Below are positions 20,961-32,317 of a DNA stretch of 64,000 nucleotides, in pieces. Source of the stretch: Lycorma delicatula. Its lineage: Eukaryota > Arthropoda > Insecta > Hemiptera > Fulgoridae. Where the stretch lies: positions 53,882,341 through 53,946,340 of the forward strand of contig NC_134465.1 in NCBI RefSeq assembly GCF_047948215.1, read 5' to 3'. The notes beneath the pieces were generated by a model that was not told the DNA's origin, ran no database searches, and was given only the letters and a program-made list of their open reading frames with translations. A program made the translations under genes and the position numbers. Numbering within the stretch: the stretch's first letter is position 1; each line of letters begins with the position of its first letter.

Positions 20961-22684
20961 ATTAGTTTTATACACAGAAGGACTGTTAAATATCAAAGCA
21001 AAAATTTTATCTAATAAATATGAAAGAATTCAAATAACTGTAGCATTAAATAAAATACATATAAGTTACTTGCTATATTCCTGCTTGATATCTTCCAAAA
21101 ATGAGTAACTTAGTAGGCTAATGTAGTTACTCACAATTAACAAACATGTGTTTTAATACAACTAGATGATTTAGTATTTGTTTAGCAGGAAAGAACAGAA
21201 AGCAATTCTGTTAATTCACGCTATTAGCTTATTTGACACCCTCCAGCTCCTAATACAATGTAAACTGCGCTTTATTTTTGTACAGTTAAGACTGTGTAGC
21301 AATTATTTAGTGTATTTCTTCTTTCATTTGTTTTAGTATTTTACTGTAAGTGTTAATGTTATTTTTAGAATTATGAGGACTAGATGATCTGACTTATCAT
21401 ATGTTTACTGTTTGATAACAATGTAGGGCCATTGTGGAACAATAATGTAAAACATAACATGTACTTATCTGTTCCTTATCTCCCAGTTACAATTAAAGAT
21501 TCTATTGTGATAGTTATCTCTTGTTTCCAAAATCCAGAAATGAAAATGTGCCATTAATTTTTCCTCATAGATAGATCTCTTAGGTGTATAAATATCTGTT
21601 ATTGTCATTTTCATTCAATTATACAGGACAAAACATGTATTACAGAGAGCTACAGAAACATTGTAAGGAATAGGTTAGTTGAAGATATGAAGCATGCGTG
21701 TTAAAATGCCAAAATCATTTTTAATTATCTGTTTTACTCTATTAATCATGCAGTAAAATGTTTTTATTCTTTTAATACTTAAATCATTATTATTTTGGCA
21801 GAACTGTTCATTTAATAAAATTATACTTATCATGTGATTGGTGATAATACTGTTAAATTATGTTAATACACAAAACAAACTAAACTGAGGTTTGTTGTGC
21901 ATTTGAAATGATACTACTTGTTAAAAATTCAGTAGACATTGATAATATAAATTATAATAAAGTGGTAATATAAGTTGATTGATGATTTTTATTTTTTGAA
22001 GCATGTATGATATACAAGTGTAAGAATGCAAATGTAAGAGTTATTTTGTCTGTACTTGACTGATATATTTATGGACATGTGTGAGTAAAGATATTTATGG
22101 TGTTATGTATTATGCTGAGTCATTTTTACTGCCCAGGGATGGGTATTTTTAAATTTTGCTAAAATAATGGGGGATAGTTGTAATACATTATTGTGTGAAA
22201 GTTTAATGATGAAAACAATTGCTCCTTAATGAGTCAGAATAACCAAATGATCATTCACCAAATTATTAGCCTTTATAGCCTTTTATAGATTTTTTTAAAT
22301 GTAGAAAAACAACAGTTAAAAAGCATCTTTAATTATCTTCCTAAATTAAAAACTGGAAGATAATTATTATTATTTTTTCCAATGGTTTTGGAAAATTGGA
22401 AAAATCAAAATAAATTAATACTAAAGATGAAATTTTGGACTGAAATATTTTCAGAAATAAAATAAAGAATTTCAAGATTTTTTTTTCAGAAGAAACAAAA
22501 GGAAAAATGAAAAGAAAATTTCCCTAAAAAGAGTCTGACGAAGTTAGTCAAAGAATGAAAGAGTACTGGTAGAGAAGAAAACAGAATGAAAAATAAAGTT
22601 AATTTAATGCGACCAATAAATGGTTCCCACGTAAAAAGAATTGTCAATTTTCTTTTATTTTTAGTTTTAATCATACGTAAATTC
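20961..22684. other. No gene seen
   Basis: AT-rich spacer of 1.7 kb. No ORF beyond about 65 codons and no repeat recognised. Confidence 0.5.
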
Positions 22685-23130
22685 GGTACTTACGTATTAA
22701 CGCCACCGCAGCTACAGCTTTATTTAAAAACAAAGCAGTCAATCGGATTTCGGTGGAAAATGAACAGTCTCTTTATTAATTTTAATAAATGGTTATTTAT
22801 ATTTATTTATTTTATAAATATAATTTAACCAAACTTAACCTACGCTCGCTAACCTTGACTAATTAACACCGTAATTTTTTGAGTATTTATTTAATAAATT
22901 CAGTAATTATTGCAATTATTTATTATTTAAATAATCAAAATGCTCCTGTTAATTAGTCAAGGTTAGCGAGCGTAGGTTAAGTTTGGTTAAATTATATTTA
23001 TAAAATAAATAAATAGAAATAACCATTTATTAAAATTAATAAAGAGACTGTTCATTTTCCACCGAAATCCGATTGACTACTTTGTTTTTAAATAAAGCTG
23101 TAGCTACGGTGGCGTTAATACATATGTACC
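22685..23130. repeat. Fold-back MITE: two 183-bp arms, 80-bp spacer
   Basis: 22685-22867 and 22948-23130 are near-perfect reverse complements. They share, for example, TTAACGCCACCG at the outer end, CGGATTTCGGTGGAAAATGA in the middle and CTACGCTCGCTAACCTTGAC at the inner end. Only a handful of differences are visible over 183 bp, so it is young. It codes for nothing. The ends GGTAC...GTACC are my estimate of the termini; no target duplication is obvious. Confidence 0.9.
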
Positions 23131-23429
23131 AAAAGTTACTAGCTTCACTTTCATTTAACGACTAAAAAAAAACCCACATCATGCAGTTTCATGAATCTAC
23201 AAGAATTTTTAGGTATAAATATTTATATATATTTAAATTTTTTTAGTAATATTCATCTTAAATTTATTGAAATTAATTTATTCTAGAAAGGATTTCAAAT
23301 CAAGAACCGCTTTCATCTAGAAAAGAATAAGATATACATCAGATTGTCATATAATAGAAAAGTACCTGGCTGCTCGTTTTCGAATTCTAAAAGCTGACAA
23401 GACGACCATTTCTGTACAAGATTGAGACT

Positions 23430-23505
23430 GTACATTCATACATATCATCCTTTGAAGTAATACCTGACCGTAATTCCCGTAAGCTAAACACGAAGAAAAA
23501 AATTA
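23430..23505 (+). mobile_element. 3' fragment of SINE family B
   Basis: TACATTCATACATATCATCC, then TTTGAAGTAATACCTGACCG and GTAAGCTAAACACGAAGAAA match the 3' end of the longer SINE copies at 44851-45149 and 56023-56320. The tRNA-like head is missing. Confidence 0.7.
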
Positions 23506-23559
23506 TTCATTTATCTAATTCTACCGCTTATCTGAGACGTCACACATAGCAGTATTTTA

Positions 23560-24015
23560 GAGCATTTTTTGGGATAGGGTGCGATTTTGCAAACTTATTT
23601 TTGTAAATATTATTATTTTTTAATTGTTAACAAATGTGTTTAAGAAAAATATGACCTTAATTAGGCGAAATCTCGAGATACTGAGGGTGACATTCCTCTA
23701 CAGCCTCACCCTCTAGACCTTTTTAAGTTGAAAATTTAGTTGTATCAGTGCCCCATATATAGAAATAATCTAAGTTTGGTCAAAATCGGTCCAGTAGTTA
23801 TGAAAATATAAGGTGATTTAGAGGCCAATACCGAACACACACGTACGTATGAACACTAACATCCGGAAAATCTCCATCCAGTTTTTTTGGGTTCCTTAAG
23901 TGTCGAAACGTCAAGATCCGGTGAAAACCGCATATGCCCAAATTGGACCGATTACAATACTTTTCCTTCTAAGGCTGTAGCTCTCAAGCTAGAAGGGAAA
24001 GTAAAATGTCTTATC
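23560..24015. repeat. Dispersed repeat fragment with 'AAATCGGTCCAGTAGTT'-type motif
   Basis: Contains GGTCAAAATCGGTCCAGTAG, a CACACACGTACG segment and the end GATTACAATACTTTTCC. These phrases recur in insect interspersed repeats. A shorter form (AAATCGGTCCAGTAGTTTT and GGACACACAT) occurs at 49325-49365 in this window. No coding capacity was seen. Confidence 0.5.
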
Positions 24016-24234
24016 AAAAAAATACGATTTTCTTTTAATACATGATATATCTGTTAACGCCAACTTCCTATTACAAAAAATGAATTAAATCTCCACCACT
24101 AATAATTAAATATTTTAAATATTAGTTATTAATGATAGGAAGTAATAACAAAGAGGATTTTGTGATAATTACAAATATGGAAGAATAGAAAAAGGAAAAA
24201 TATTACAAATATTTAGGATTACGGTGACAGAGAA

Positions 24235-24700
24235 CTGTAAGAGTGCAATGTAAATAAAAAGAAGAATAGTTATGGCAAAGAAAGCGTCCGCTAAGAAGAG
24301 GAAATTATGCAGTAAAAATCTAGAGTTAAGTCTAGGTTAGCCGAAGTTATGTCCTAATGTGGACGATGCAAGAAGAGGAAAAGGTACTGGACTGAAGCTT
24401 TTGAGATATGCATATGGAGAAAAATGTAAAAGGTAAAATGAACGGATAAAGTTAGGAATTAAGAAGTAATGAACAATATTAAAGAAGAAAGAGCACATTT
24501 GCTGGAAGTACACAAAAAAAAAGCAAACTTGTTAGGAGAAGTGGAATTTGTATGACTGCATTGGAAAAATCAATAAAAGGACGAAAGAGGAAGCGAGGAA
24601 AAACAATGAAGTTAATAGATGAGGTGAAGTTTGGAAATTACAAGTGGACGAAGGAGAATTGACGTAAGGGTCCTGCCGATAGGCATAACACCAAATGATA
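24235..24700 (+). pseudogene. C-terminal fragment of an RTE-like LINE ORF2
   Basis: Plus-strand pieces spell the C-terminal domain that follows the RT in this LINE group. 'MAKKASAKKRKLCSKNLELS' is at 24271, 'WTEAFEICIWRKM' at about 24390, 'VMNNIKEERAHLLEVHKKK' at about 24468, 'ALEKSIKGRKRKRG' at about 24560 and 'DVRVLPIGIT' at 24661. Several frameshifts separate them. The equivalent segment in the RTE copy at 18744-20333 is 'FEMWCYRRMLKIRWVDKV', but the two are different subfamilies. Confidence 0.75.
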
Positions 24701-24959
24701 ACGTACGTACAGCAATTGTATTTAAAAAAATATTTTTTTCTAATTTAAATGTTTTATTAATTATTAAGTATACGTATTTAATTAAAGTTATCCATAATAA
24801 AATAACGATGTTTAAATTTAAATTAATTAATTAAAATACAAATTAATTAAATTTAAATATACAGTTTCTTTTAATAATATTGCACGATTGGATTTGGTAA
24901 ATTGAAAATAGGCAAGAAAGAGAAATTTCCTTTCTTCACGTTTTGAAAAGAAGATATGG

Positions 24960-25168
24960 ATGATGCGAGCGCGCGCACACACACACACACACACAGATGT
25001 ATATACATGTGTATTATAAACTGTATTATAATATCCAAGTAGTATTAGTGCTAAGTGGCAAGAAGGAAGGATTTGCTTCTGTAGTAGTCATTGGTAACAA
25101 AGTTCTAAAAATTACTTTAAAGATTGTTATAAAATAACCAAATATGAGAATTAACATTAAAAAAAAGA

Positions 25169-25199
<31 letters not shown>

Positions 25200-25230
25200 C
25201 GTTTATATATATATATAAACGTTGCTGTGC
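24960..25230. repeat. Microsatellites (GC/CA)n and (AT)n
   Basis: A GCGCGCGCACACACAC run at about 24968-24994, and two (AT)n runs at about 25169-25192 and 25204-25218; the second is preceded and followed by AAACG/CGTTT, so it can form a hairpin. Confidence 0.85.
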
Positions 25231-25427
25231 AACGTTTTTATTACTGTGTAACTAACATAATTATTTTATATTTGACATTTATTAAATGTTAATATGATCG
25301 TGAATGATCAAAAAAAAAAAAATTACAATAATTTAACCAAATTTTTTCTGTTTTTTATTTGTTTATGTCTTATCTATAAAACAATATTGTCTGACATTTT
25401 TTTTCAATATTATAAACACATTTAATA

Positions 25428-28400
25428 ATGTTTTCTTATTTTAAACGAAAAGATACCCGTATAAAAAAAGTGCAGGAAGAAAATTTATTTGTTCTGGATA
25501 TTAAAAATAAATTTAATTTTATTACAGAAGATTTATTAAACAAATTTAATGCTTTTTCGCATGATTATGAACGTCAAAAGTTAGAAAACGAAAAATTGAG
25601 AATAGGCAATCAAGAACTGATATACCTTCAATATGGTAATAGATACATTATTTATGAACTCTGCAAAAAGAATAGTGTTTTAAACGATGATGTGATAACA
25701 CTTAATAAAAAAAACTTTGAACAAGAGCAGACTATTAAAAGTCTGAAGGAAGAATTATTAGTAACTAAAGCAAAATTAATAGGAATAGAAAAAACTAAAG
25801 CTGTTATCAGAGCTGGTGTTAAAGCTGGTGTCTCAGCTGGTATCAAAGCTGGTATAAAAGCTGGTCTCAATGCTGGGGTCCATACTCCTGTCAATACCGG
25901 TGCCAAAACCGATTCCGCAGACTCTGAGTCGCATACACAATGTGAAGAAACAATTACTAAATTAACCTCAGAGTTATTGTATCATAAAACCAGAACTAAT
26001 GAATTACAAAGGATTATTTTACAAGATAAAGAGCAAATCAAAGAACTAACTAAGCAGACAAGCATGTTCAATTTGGCACTGTATTTCCTAGAAGTTATAG
26101 ACGAGCGAAACGCTCTCAGAAAAGAAAATGAATCTCTTAAAAAGGAAATAAAATTACTACAGGAGAAACTCGATGAAGCTTTAAAAAGGTGTAGAAAAAG
26201 CGAGATGGAATTTGAAGGACTACATAAAACTTTTAAAATAACTGTTAACGAATGGCACTTATTACAGTTGAAAGAGAGTAGAATAAAAACGAGAGTTGAA
26301 GCGTATTTTGAAAATCAAGTCAAACAAGTTGAAGAGCAAGTTAAAATGTATACTGATTTAAAGAAGCAACGCATTAAAGAAATTGAGGCTCTCAAAGAGA
26401 TGGAAAATACATCGAATGGAAGAGGAAAAAAAAAAAAAAAAAAAATTCCACTAAATGAAAGAGAAGACTTCATTGAAATAGGAACTAGGATACAGAATTT
26501 AGCCGTCTATAATTTCTGGTCATCATCATATTTCAGACTGGATCGAGTTAATAAAAGATGTATGACGATTAGTTCCATTCGACAATTTCGTAGTAATCAT
26601 AAAGCTGCAATACGCAGTGTCAGATCAATGTCTAGCCTGAACGTTGAAAATGTTGCTTTTGAAAAGAAACCTAGGGATGAATTCGGAATAATAAAACTAT
26701 TCCCAAGCGAAAAAGATTTCCAACAGCTATTTTGTATCCAAGAAAGTAAACGCATAGAAAAGCTAAGACGGCCAGATATCAGTAGTTCAAAAAAGTCAGA
26801 TAGTCAAAAACAAGAACCAAAACAAGTTCTAAAAAATGTTCAAAAACAAACAACAGGCTTCAGAACAACCTTCGTGACTACACCAAAACAAAAACCAACA
26901 AGTTCCAGAACAACCTTCGAGACTAGTCCAAAACAACCGATAAAAACAACCTTTATGAGTACTCCAAAACAGCAACCAACAAGTTCCAGAACAACTTTCA
27001 TGACTACTCCAAAACAGCAATCAACAAGTTCTGGAACAATCTTCGTGACTACTCCACATCGACCAACAAATTCCAGAAAAACCATCGTGACTACTCCACA
27101 ACAACAACCAACAAGTTCAAGAAAAACCTTTGTGATTCCTGCAAAACAACTACCAACAGGTATCAAAACAACCTTGGGGACTCTTGGAAAACTACCAACA
27201 GGTTCCAGAACAACCTTGTTGACTCCTGCAAAACAACTACCAACAGGTTCTGGAACAAACTTCATGACTACTCCAAACCAGCAACCAACAATTTACGGAA
27301 CAACTCTAAACCAGCAACCAACAACTTATGGAACAACCTTCGTGAGTTTTCCAAACCAGCAAATAACAAGTTACGGAACCTTCATGGCTACTCCAAATCA
27401 ACAACCCACAAGTTACGGAACAACCTTCGTGAGTACTCCAAACCAGCAACCAATAAACTCTGGAATAACCTTCGTGGCTACTCCAAATCAACAACCATCA
27501 AGTTATGGAACAACATTCGTGGCTATTCCAAACCAGCAACCTACAAGTTCTGGAACAACCTTCGTTGCTATTCCAAACCACCAACCAACAGGTTATGGAA
27601 CAACCTTCGTGAGTACTCCAAAACAGCAAACAAAAAGTTCTGGAATAACCTTCGTGAGTACTCCAAAACAGCAAACAAAAAGTTCTGGAATAACCTTCGT
27701 GAGTACTCCAAATCAGCAACCAACAGGTTATGGAACAACCTTCGTGAGTACTTCAAAACAGCAAACAAAAAGTTCTGGAATAACCTTCGTGAGTACTTCA
27801 AAACAGAAAACAACAAGTTCTGGAATAACCTTCGTGAGTATTCCAAATCAGCAACCAACAAGTTCTAGAACAACCTTCATGAGTACTTCAAACCGGCAAC
27901 TAACAAGTAACGGAACAAACTTTGTTGCTACTCCAGATCAGCAACCAACAAGTTCTAGAAAAACCTTCATGAGTACTCCAAACCAGCAACTAACAAGTAA
28001 CGGAACAAACTTCGTTGCTATTCCAGATCAGCAACCAACAAGTTCTGGAACAACCTTCATGAGTACTCCAAACCAGCAACTAACAAGTAAAGGAACAAAC
28101 TTCGTTGCTACTCCAGATCAGCAACCAACAAGTTACGGAACAAACTACTTGACTACTTCACAACAACAACTAACAAGTTCCAGAACAACTTTGGAGACTC
28201 TTGCAAAACAAATACCAACAGGTTCCAGAACAAGTTTGGAGATTCTTGCAAAACAACTACAAACAATTACCGGAACAACCTTTGTGATTCCTGCAAAACA
28301 ACTACCAACAGGTTCCAGAACAACCTTGGTGACTCCTGCAAAACAAATACCAACAGGTTCCAGAACAAGTTTGGAGATTCTTGCAAAACAACTACAAACA

Positions 28401-28547
28401 CTTTCCGGAGCAACTTTGGTGACTCCTGCAAAACAAATACCAAGAGGTTCCAGAACAACCGTGGTGACTCCTGCAAAAGAACTACCAACAGGTTCCAAAA
28501 CAACCTCCGTTACTAGTGTCAAAGAAAAAAAAAAAATCCGTAGTTAA
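25428..28547 (+). CDS. Large intronless protein: coiled-coil N-half, about 38 x 15-residue T/S/Q/P repeat C-half
   Basis: One frame of 1039 codons from the ATG at 25428 (MFSYFKRKDTRI) to the stop at 28545-28547. I do not recognise a family. Residues 1-120 and 170-330 are charged and heptad-like (for example 'RKENESLKKEIKLLQEKLDE'), so coiled coil is likely. Residues about 126-156 hold an Ala/Gly-rich 'KAGVSAGIKAGIKAG' run. A K-run at about 335 is coded by a run of about 20 A, a slippage-prone site. Residues 340-480 are unique. Residues 480-1039 are tandem 15-mers of two types, 'TTFVSTPNQQPTSSG' and 'TTLVTPAKQLPTGSR', with a few units of 11-14. There is no signal peptide, so secretion is not supported. 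The base composition is AT-rich like its surroundings. AATAAA occurs at about 28595. It may be a structural or spermatogenesis-type host protein or a transposon-borne gene; function unknown. Confidence 0.8.
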   Translation: MFSYFKRKDTRIKKVQEENLFVLDIKNKFNFITEDLLNKFNAFSHDYERQKLENEKLRIGNQELIYLQYGNRYIIYELCKKNSVLNDDVITLNKKNFEQEQTIKSLKEELLVTKAKLIGIEKTKAVIRAGVKAGVSAGIKAGIKAGLNAGVHTPVNTGAKTDSADSESHTQCEETITKLTSELLYHKTRTNELQRIILQDKEQIKELTKQTSMFNLALYFLEVIDERNALRKENESLKKEIKLLQEKLDEALKRCRKSEMEFEGLHKTFKITVNEWHLLQLKESRIKTRVEAYFENQVKQVEEQVKMYTDLKKQRIKEIEALKEMENTSNGRGKKKKKKIPLNEREDFIEIGTRIQNLAVYNFWSSSYFRLDRVNKRCMTISSIRQFRSNHKAAIRSVRSMSSLNVENVAFEKKPRDEFGIIKLFPSEKDFQQLFCIQESKRIEKLRRPDISSSKKSDSQKQEPKQVLKNVQKQTTGFRTTFVTTPKQKPTSSRTTFETSPKQPIKTTFMSTPKQQPTSSRTTFMTTPKQQSTSSGTIFVTTPHRPTNSRKTIVTTPQQQPTSSRKTFVIPAKQLPTGIKTTLGTLGKLPTGSRTTLLTPAKQLPTGSGTNFMTTPNQQPTIYGTTLNQQPTTYGTTFVSFPNQQITSYGTFMATPNQQPTSYGTTFVSTPNQQPINSGITFVATPNQQPSSYGTTFVAIPNQQPTSSGTTFVAIPNHQPTGYGTTFVSTPKQQTKSSGITFVSTPKQQTKSSGITFVSTPNQQPTGYGTTFVSTSKQQTKSSGITFVSTSKQKTTSSGITFVSIPNQQPTSSRTTFMSTSNRQLTSNGTNFVATPDQQPTSSRKTFMSTPNQQLTSNGTNFVAIPDQQPTSSGTTFMSTPNQQLTSKGTNFVATPDQQPTSYGTNYLTTSQQQLTSSRTTLETLAKQIPTGSRTSLEILAKQLQTITGTTFVIPAKQLPTGSRTTLVTPAKQIPTGSRTSLEILAKQLQTLSGATLVTPAKQIPRGSRTTVVTPAKELPTGSKTTSVTSVKEKKKIRS
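26865..28544 (+). repeat. 45-bp tandem repeat array inside the large ORF
   Basis: About 38 units with a 45-bp period, in frame throughout, with occasional unit length changes of whole codons only. Variant types cluster: 'AKQLPTGSR' units at both ends (26865-27265 in part, and 28170-28544) and 'NQQPTSSG/SYG' units in the middle. This shows local unequal exchange and conversion. Preservation of frame across 1.68 kb of repeats indicates selection for the protein, or recent expansion. Confidence 0.9.
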
Positions 28548-30640
28548 AAAATGCTAAATACTTTAAATTTAAGAAAAACCTCTGTGACTTGTCTAAATAA
28601 AAGAATATAAATAATTTAAACACCAAGTTTACCTAACCGTAATTCATTAAGAACAAAACGGAAGGAGTTTGTGGTTTTATTCCTTTCGGCGGATGACACA
28701 TATTTTATTAAAATGTTGTAATATATTATAAGCTCTATTTTCGTATTGAAAAACCGGATTGAGCTTAGCCATTATACATCATTTTTCTAAAAGCTTCCTC
28801 TAAAAAAAATCCAGCTAGTCTTTTTATACGTTACTTGGTAACGTGTAAGAAATATAGAAAATGCCTGAAAATTACCGTCCTGTACATTTTATAGGGCGGT
28901 AATTTTTAGACATAAATTTTTAAACAAATTTAAATATAGGAATGAGTTTTTACATTCTATATCCATCATCTCGTTTAATCATTACTAGGTTTTATTTACT
29001 TTACATCGTAAGATTTTATTTTTTTAATAGTCTAAATTGGTTTAAGAATCTTGCGTTTTTTTTTATTTTGGTTATTAAACCAGAGCTTATCCATTTTTTC
29101 CAAGGGTTTACGTTTATTTGATAAGGGTATTTTATCATTCTCAGTTTTTATAAGGTTCGATAAGTTATTAATGAACGCGGTTATTGAAGAATCCAAACTG
29201 CAAAATTTCAAAACATTCTATCTAGGTAACCGTTGGGCGTATCGCGACGGGACAAAGTCCATTGTGATCAGGACGATGTAATCTATTTATTTTTTTGGCG
29301 AGAGGTACAAGGTTATCAGGCCGCAGACTCTGACCATTAGTAAACAATAAGATCATTGATGTTACCATCAACGTTAATATTATTTTTGTTTTTCCCATGT
29401 AATATTGGGGTTGCAGAACATAAGCCGTATCGTTTATTGTGTCATTAACTCTCTCTTCATCTCCATGTTGACAATCATGTACGTATGAAAAAAGTATTGT
29501 AGATCATGCACTTATTCTAAAGAATAATACTTAAGAAATAAAGGCTTTTATAGCATGTACAGTATAATAATGTTGATACGTCAAAAAAGACGAGAGTCAA
29601 CTGAAAAGGTTTTTAAGATTTTTTATGTAGTTTTATTTCCTGGATATGAAAGGTTTACGAATTGCAAGACGGTTTTCCCCCAATCATTCATTCATTTTTC
29701 TGAATATTGCGGTTTTAGAGATAAGTTACTTATATTTAGCTTTGTTGAATCACTTATATGCCCAGAATGTGGAAATTATTGATGATGATACATAACCTGA
29801 GATCAAATTGGGTCACAAGAGGGTCATGTTTTATTTTACCTTTGCTTGTCGAAATGATTTTTTTGAATAATTCAGGATATGGAAAGGCCTTAAGCCACTC
29901 GTTTGTTTTCAATTGTGAGTTGATTATAAACATGGCTACCGAAATAATAACTCATGTCCATAGTCTCCTTATAAATAACGTGTAACATACTTTCAGAACG
30001 TGAAAAAATAAGTTGAAAATTTGTTGAGTATTTCAATAACATCAAACGAGGAAGCGGCCCGAAAACCTCGTACAAAAGGATAGATTACGTAAAATAATAT
30101 AGATTACATCACCCGGATCCCAATTGCCTTCATACTACGCCTATCCGTTGCCGAATAGGACGTTTTGAAATGTAGTAAGTAAGGTTAAGTTGTGGTTTTA
30201 GAGATAACTTGGCTCGGTTATCAGATATAAGCCCCAAATGTAGAATTGATGATGATGATGAGTAATCCTGTAAGTTTCCCCGAAGTAGAGCCCCTCAAAT
30301 CAAGTTGAGTGAAAAACGGTCGGATCCCGTTAGGATTAGGTTGGATCAAATCAGGCCATATTAGGTAGGACTAAGTTTATTTAAGAATATTCTACACTGT
30401 GTATTGGTATAAATTTAAGATATTTATTTATTGAATTATGAGTTAGTTTATAGCAAAAATAAAATCTTAAGATGTAACGGAAAAAACCAGCTTGTTATAA
30501 ACTAAATGCTGGTATAAAAAAAATAACTGAGCAGAATATATTTTTTTTAATAAAAAATTTAACTATGAAACTTACAAATTGCATGTTTAATTTATGATTG
30601 TATGAAAATATAAATATCTCTAACAATTTAATTGATGAAT
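28548..30640. other. No gene seen; hairpin and diverged repeat
   Basis: Contains a hairpin at 28868-28915 (AAATTACCG...CGGTAATTT). It also contains two diverged copies of an unknown unit at about 29712-29840 and 30192-30330, sharing GGTTTTAGAGATAA and TTGATGATGAT. Short ORFs are not convincing. Confidence 0.5.
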
Positions 30641-31490
30641 GTATTCAAAGTGATCCTTCTAACTTGTATTGAAGGTCATTTGAAGTTCTCGGCATGGCAA
30701 AAAAAATACAAGATCTTTCAGAATCTTTTTTCAACATAGTCACCTTGTAATGCGACACATTTAGATCAACAACTTTCCAACTTTTTAATACTCTCAGTAC
30801 ACTGCAATTTGTCCAACTCTGCAAAATAAGCACTTGTCTCAGCTTTGACTCCATTATTTGAATTAAATGTTAATCCAGCGAGCTATTTCTTAAGGTTTAG
30901 GAAGAGGAAGTAATCCTTGGGAACCAAATTAGGCGAATATGAGGCATATGAAAGTACTTCAAAGAGTACATCATGAGTTTTGTAAGGCAATCCGAACATG
31001 TATGCAGATGCATAATCAAGGTAAAAAGCGCTTTCTTTTTGGTCAAATAGAGAGGTTTAGCCTAAACAGCACCCTTCAGTTGGATCAGTAGTGAAATCTT
31101 AATACTCCTCGGTTATGTTTCTACATTTTTCCAGATAGTCTTTATGCACCAACCAAAAGGACCCCAAAAACCATAACTTTGACTTTTCTCTGGCATGTAA
31201 TAATAAATCTATGTTTTAGGGAGTGTTTTAAAATGTCTTAAGAAACGGAGCTTAATGACGTTTATTTAAGTCCAAGAACTCTTTAGATGTGCTCAGTTAA
31301 ATGGGTTTTTGATAATTTATTAACTAATACAACAGCATCCATCGAGCGGAAAGATTTTTGATACCGAGAACATTGTGAAAAATGTAGTGGACATGTTTTG
31401 TCGAGATGTTTGTAATATCAGCAAACTCGCCTATCTTTAGTTGGTGATTATATAGTGATTAATAGTGGATTTTTGTGACAATTTCATCAC
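30640..31490 (-). pseudogene. Mariner (DD34D-type) transposase relic
   Basis: Minus-strand pieces: 'SKIGEFADITNISTKHVHYI' and 'LSARWM' (helix-turn-helix, about 31440-31340), 'DYLEKCRNITEEY' (about 31140), 'YASYSPNLVPKDYFLFLNLK' (about 30950-30890, corresponding to the mariner SPDLAPSDY block with the third Asp) and 'TECIKKLESC' to 'CVALQGDYVEK' (about 30800-30735). Order and spacing fit a mariner transposase of about 345 residues with deletions and many stops. TIRs were not located. Inactive. Confidence 0.8.
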
Positions 31491-32317
31491 AAAATTATTT
31501 ACTTGACTTTAATCTGAATACGATCTAATAGAATATCAAACGAAATTGTGAAGTATTTTCCAATCAGTTCAAAGAATTCAGTGAAACATATAATTGATGA
31601 TTGTTTTAGGAACTGGAAAACAGAACTTGAGGGTCATTTAAATTTTGGAAAAAAAAATGTTCATACAATATACCTTTTAAAATAGATGAACTTATGAAAT
31701 TATTTGAGAAAACAGGCAGTACAGATAAACATCAGGCAGTTACACACTGCTGCAAAATTTAGATTACAAGAATTGTATAATAAGATATGGCAGCACATAC
31801 ATACCCATGCCAGTGGAAGAAAGCAAATACTGTCTTAATCACAAATAACTATCTGACAAATCCCTATAGTTCCATCCTATTTCTTGACGTTTGCTATTGG
31901 AAAAATGTTTGAAAACGATAAATCATCGACTCATTTAAATTTTAGAAAGGTAGGTTTTTATCGTTGCATCAAGCAGGATTTTGATAGTATCATTCGACTG
32001 CTGATCAAATGATTAATTTAGAAAATGTCATAAATAACAGTTTTATCACTGCAAAAGGCTTTTGATATGACTTGGCATCGTGGATTAATGTATCAGCTAC
32101 ATGAATAGGGCATTCTTGTAACTTAGCAGTACTGCTTGGCAACTGCATGAATTTTCAAGAGATGTTAACAATGAGTACCCATTTAAAAAAAGATTAGAGA
32201 ATGCCACACCACAAGGCTCACCTTTGAGCAGTACTATGTTCACGATCGTCATGAAATTGACACTAGCCGTATCAGAAGAAATCATCAAAAGTTTACGTTC
32301 ATGATCTGGCAATTATA

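Noticed and set aside
24968..24994. CA repeat as a possible CRISPR or satellite array
   Set aside because: Plain dinucleotide microsatellite; no spacers.
27040..28500. 45-bp direct repeats considered as a CRISPR-like array
   Set aside because: No unique spacers; the repeats are contiguous codons in one long frame.
26829..28522. Several minus-strand ORFs of 60-140 codons under the repeat array, with repeated 'FWSTHEGCS' or 'VVLEPVGSCFAGVTK' units
   Set aside because: They are antisense shadows of the in-frame 45-bp repeat of the 1039-codon ORF; a 45-bp repeat keeps other frames open as well.
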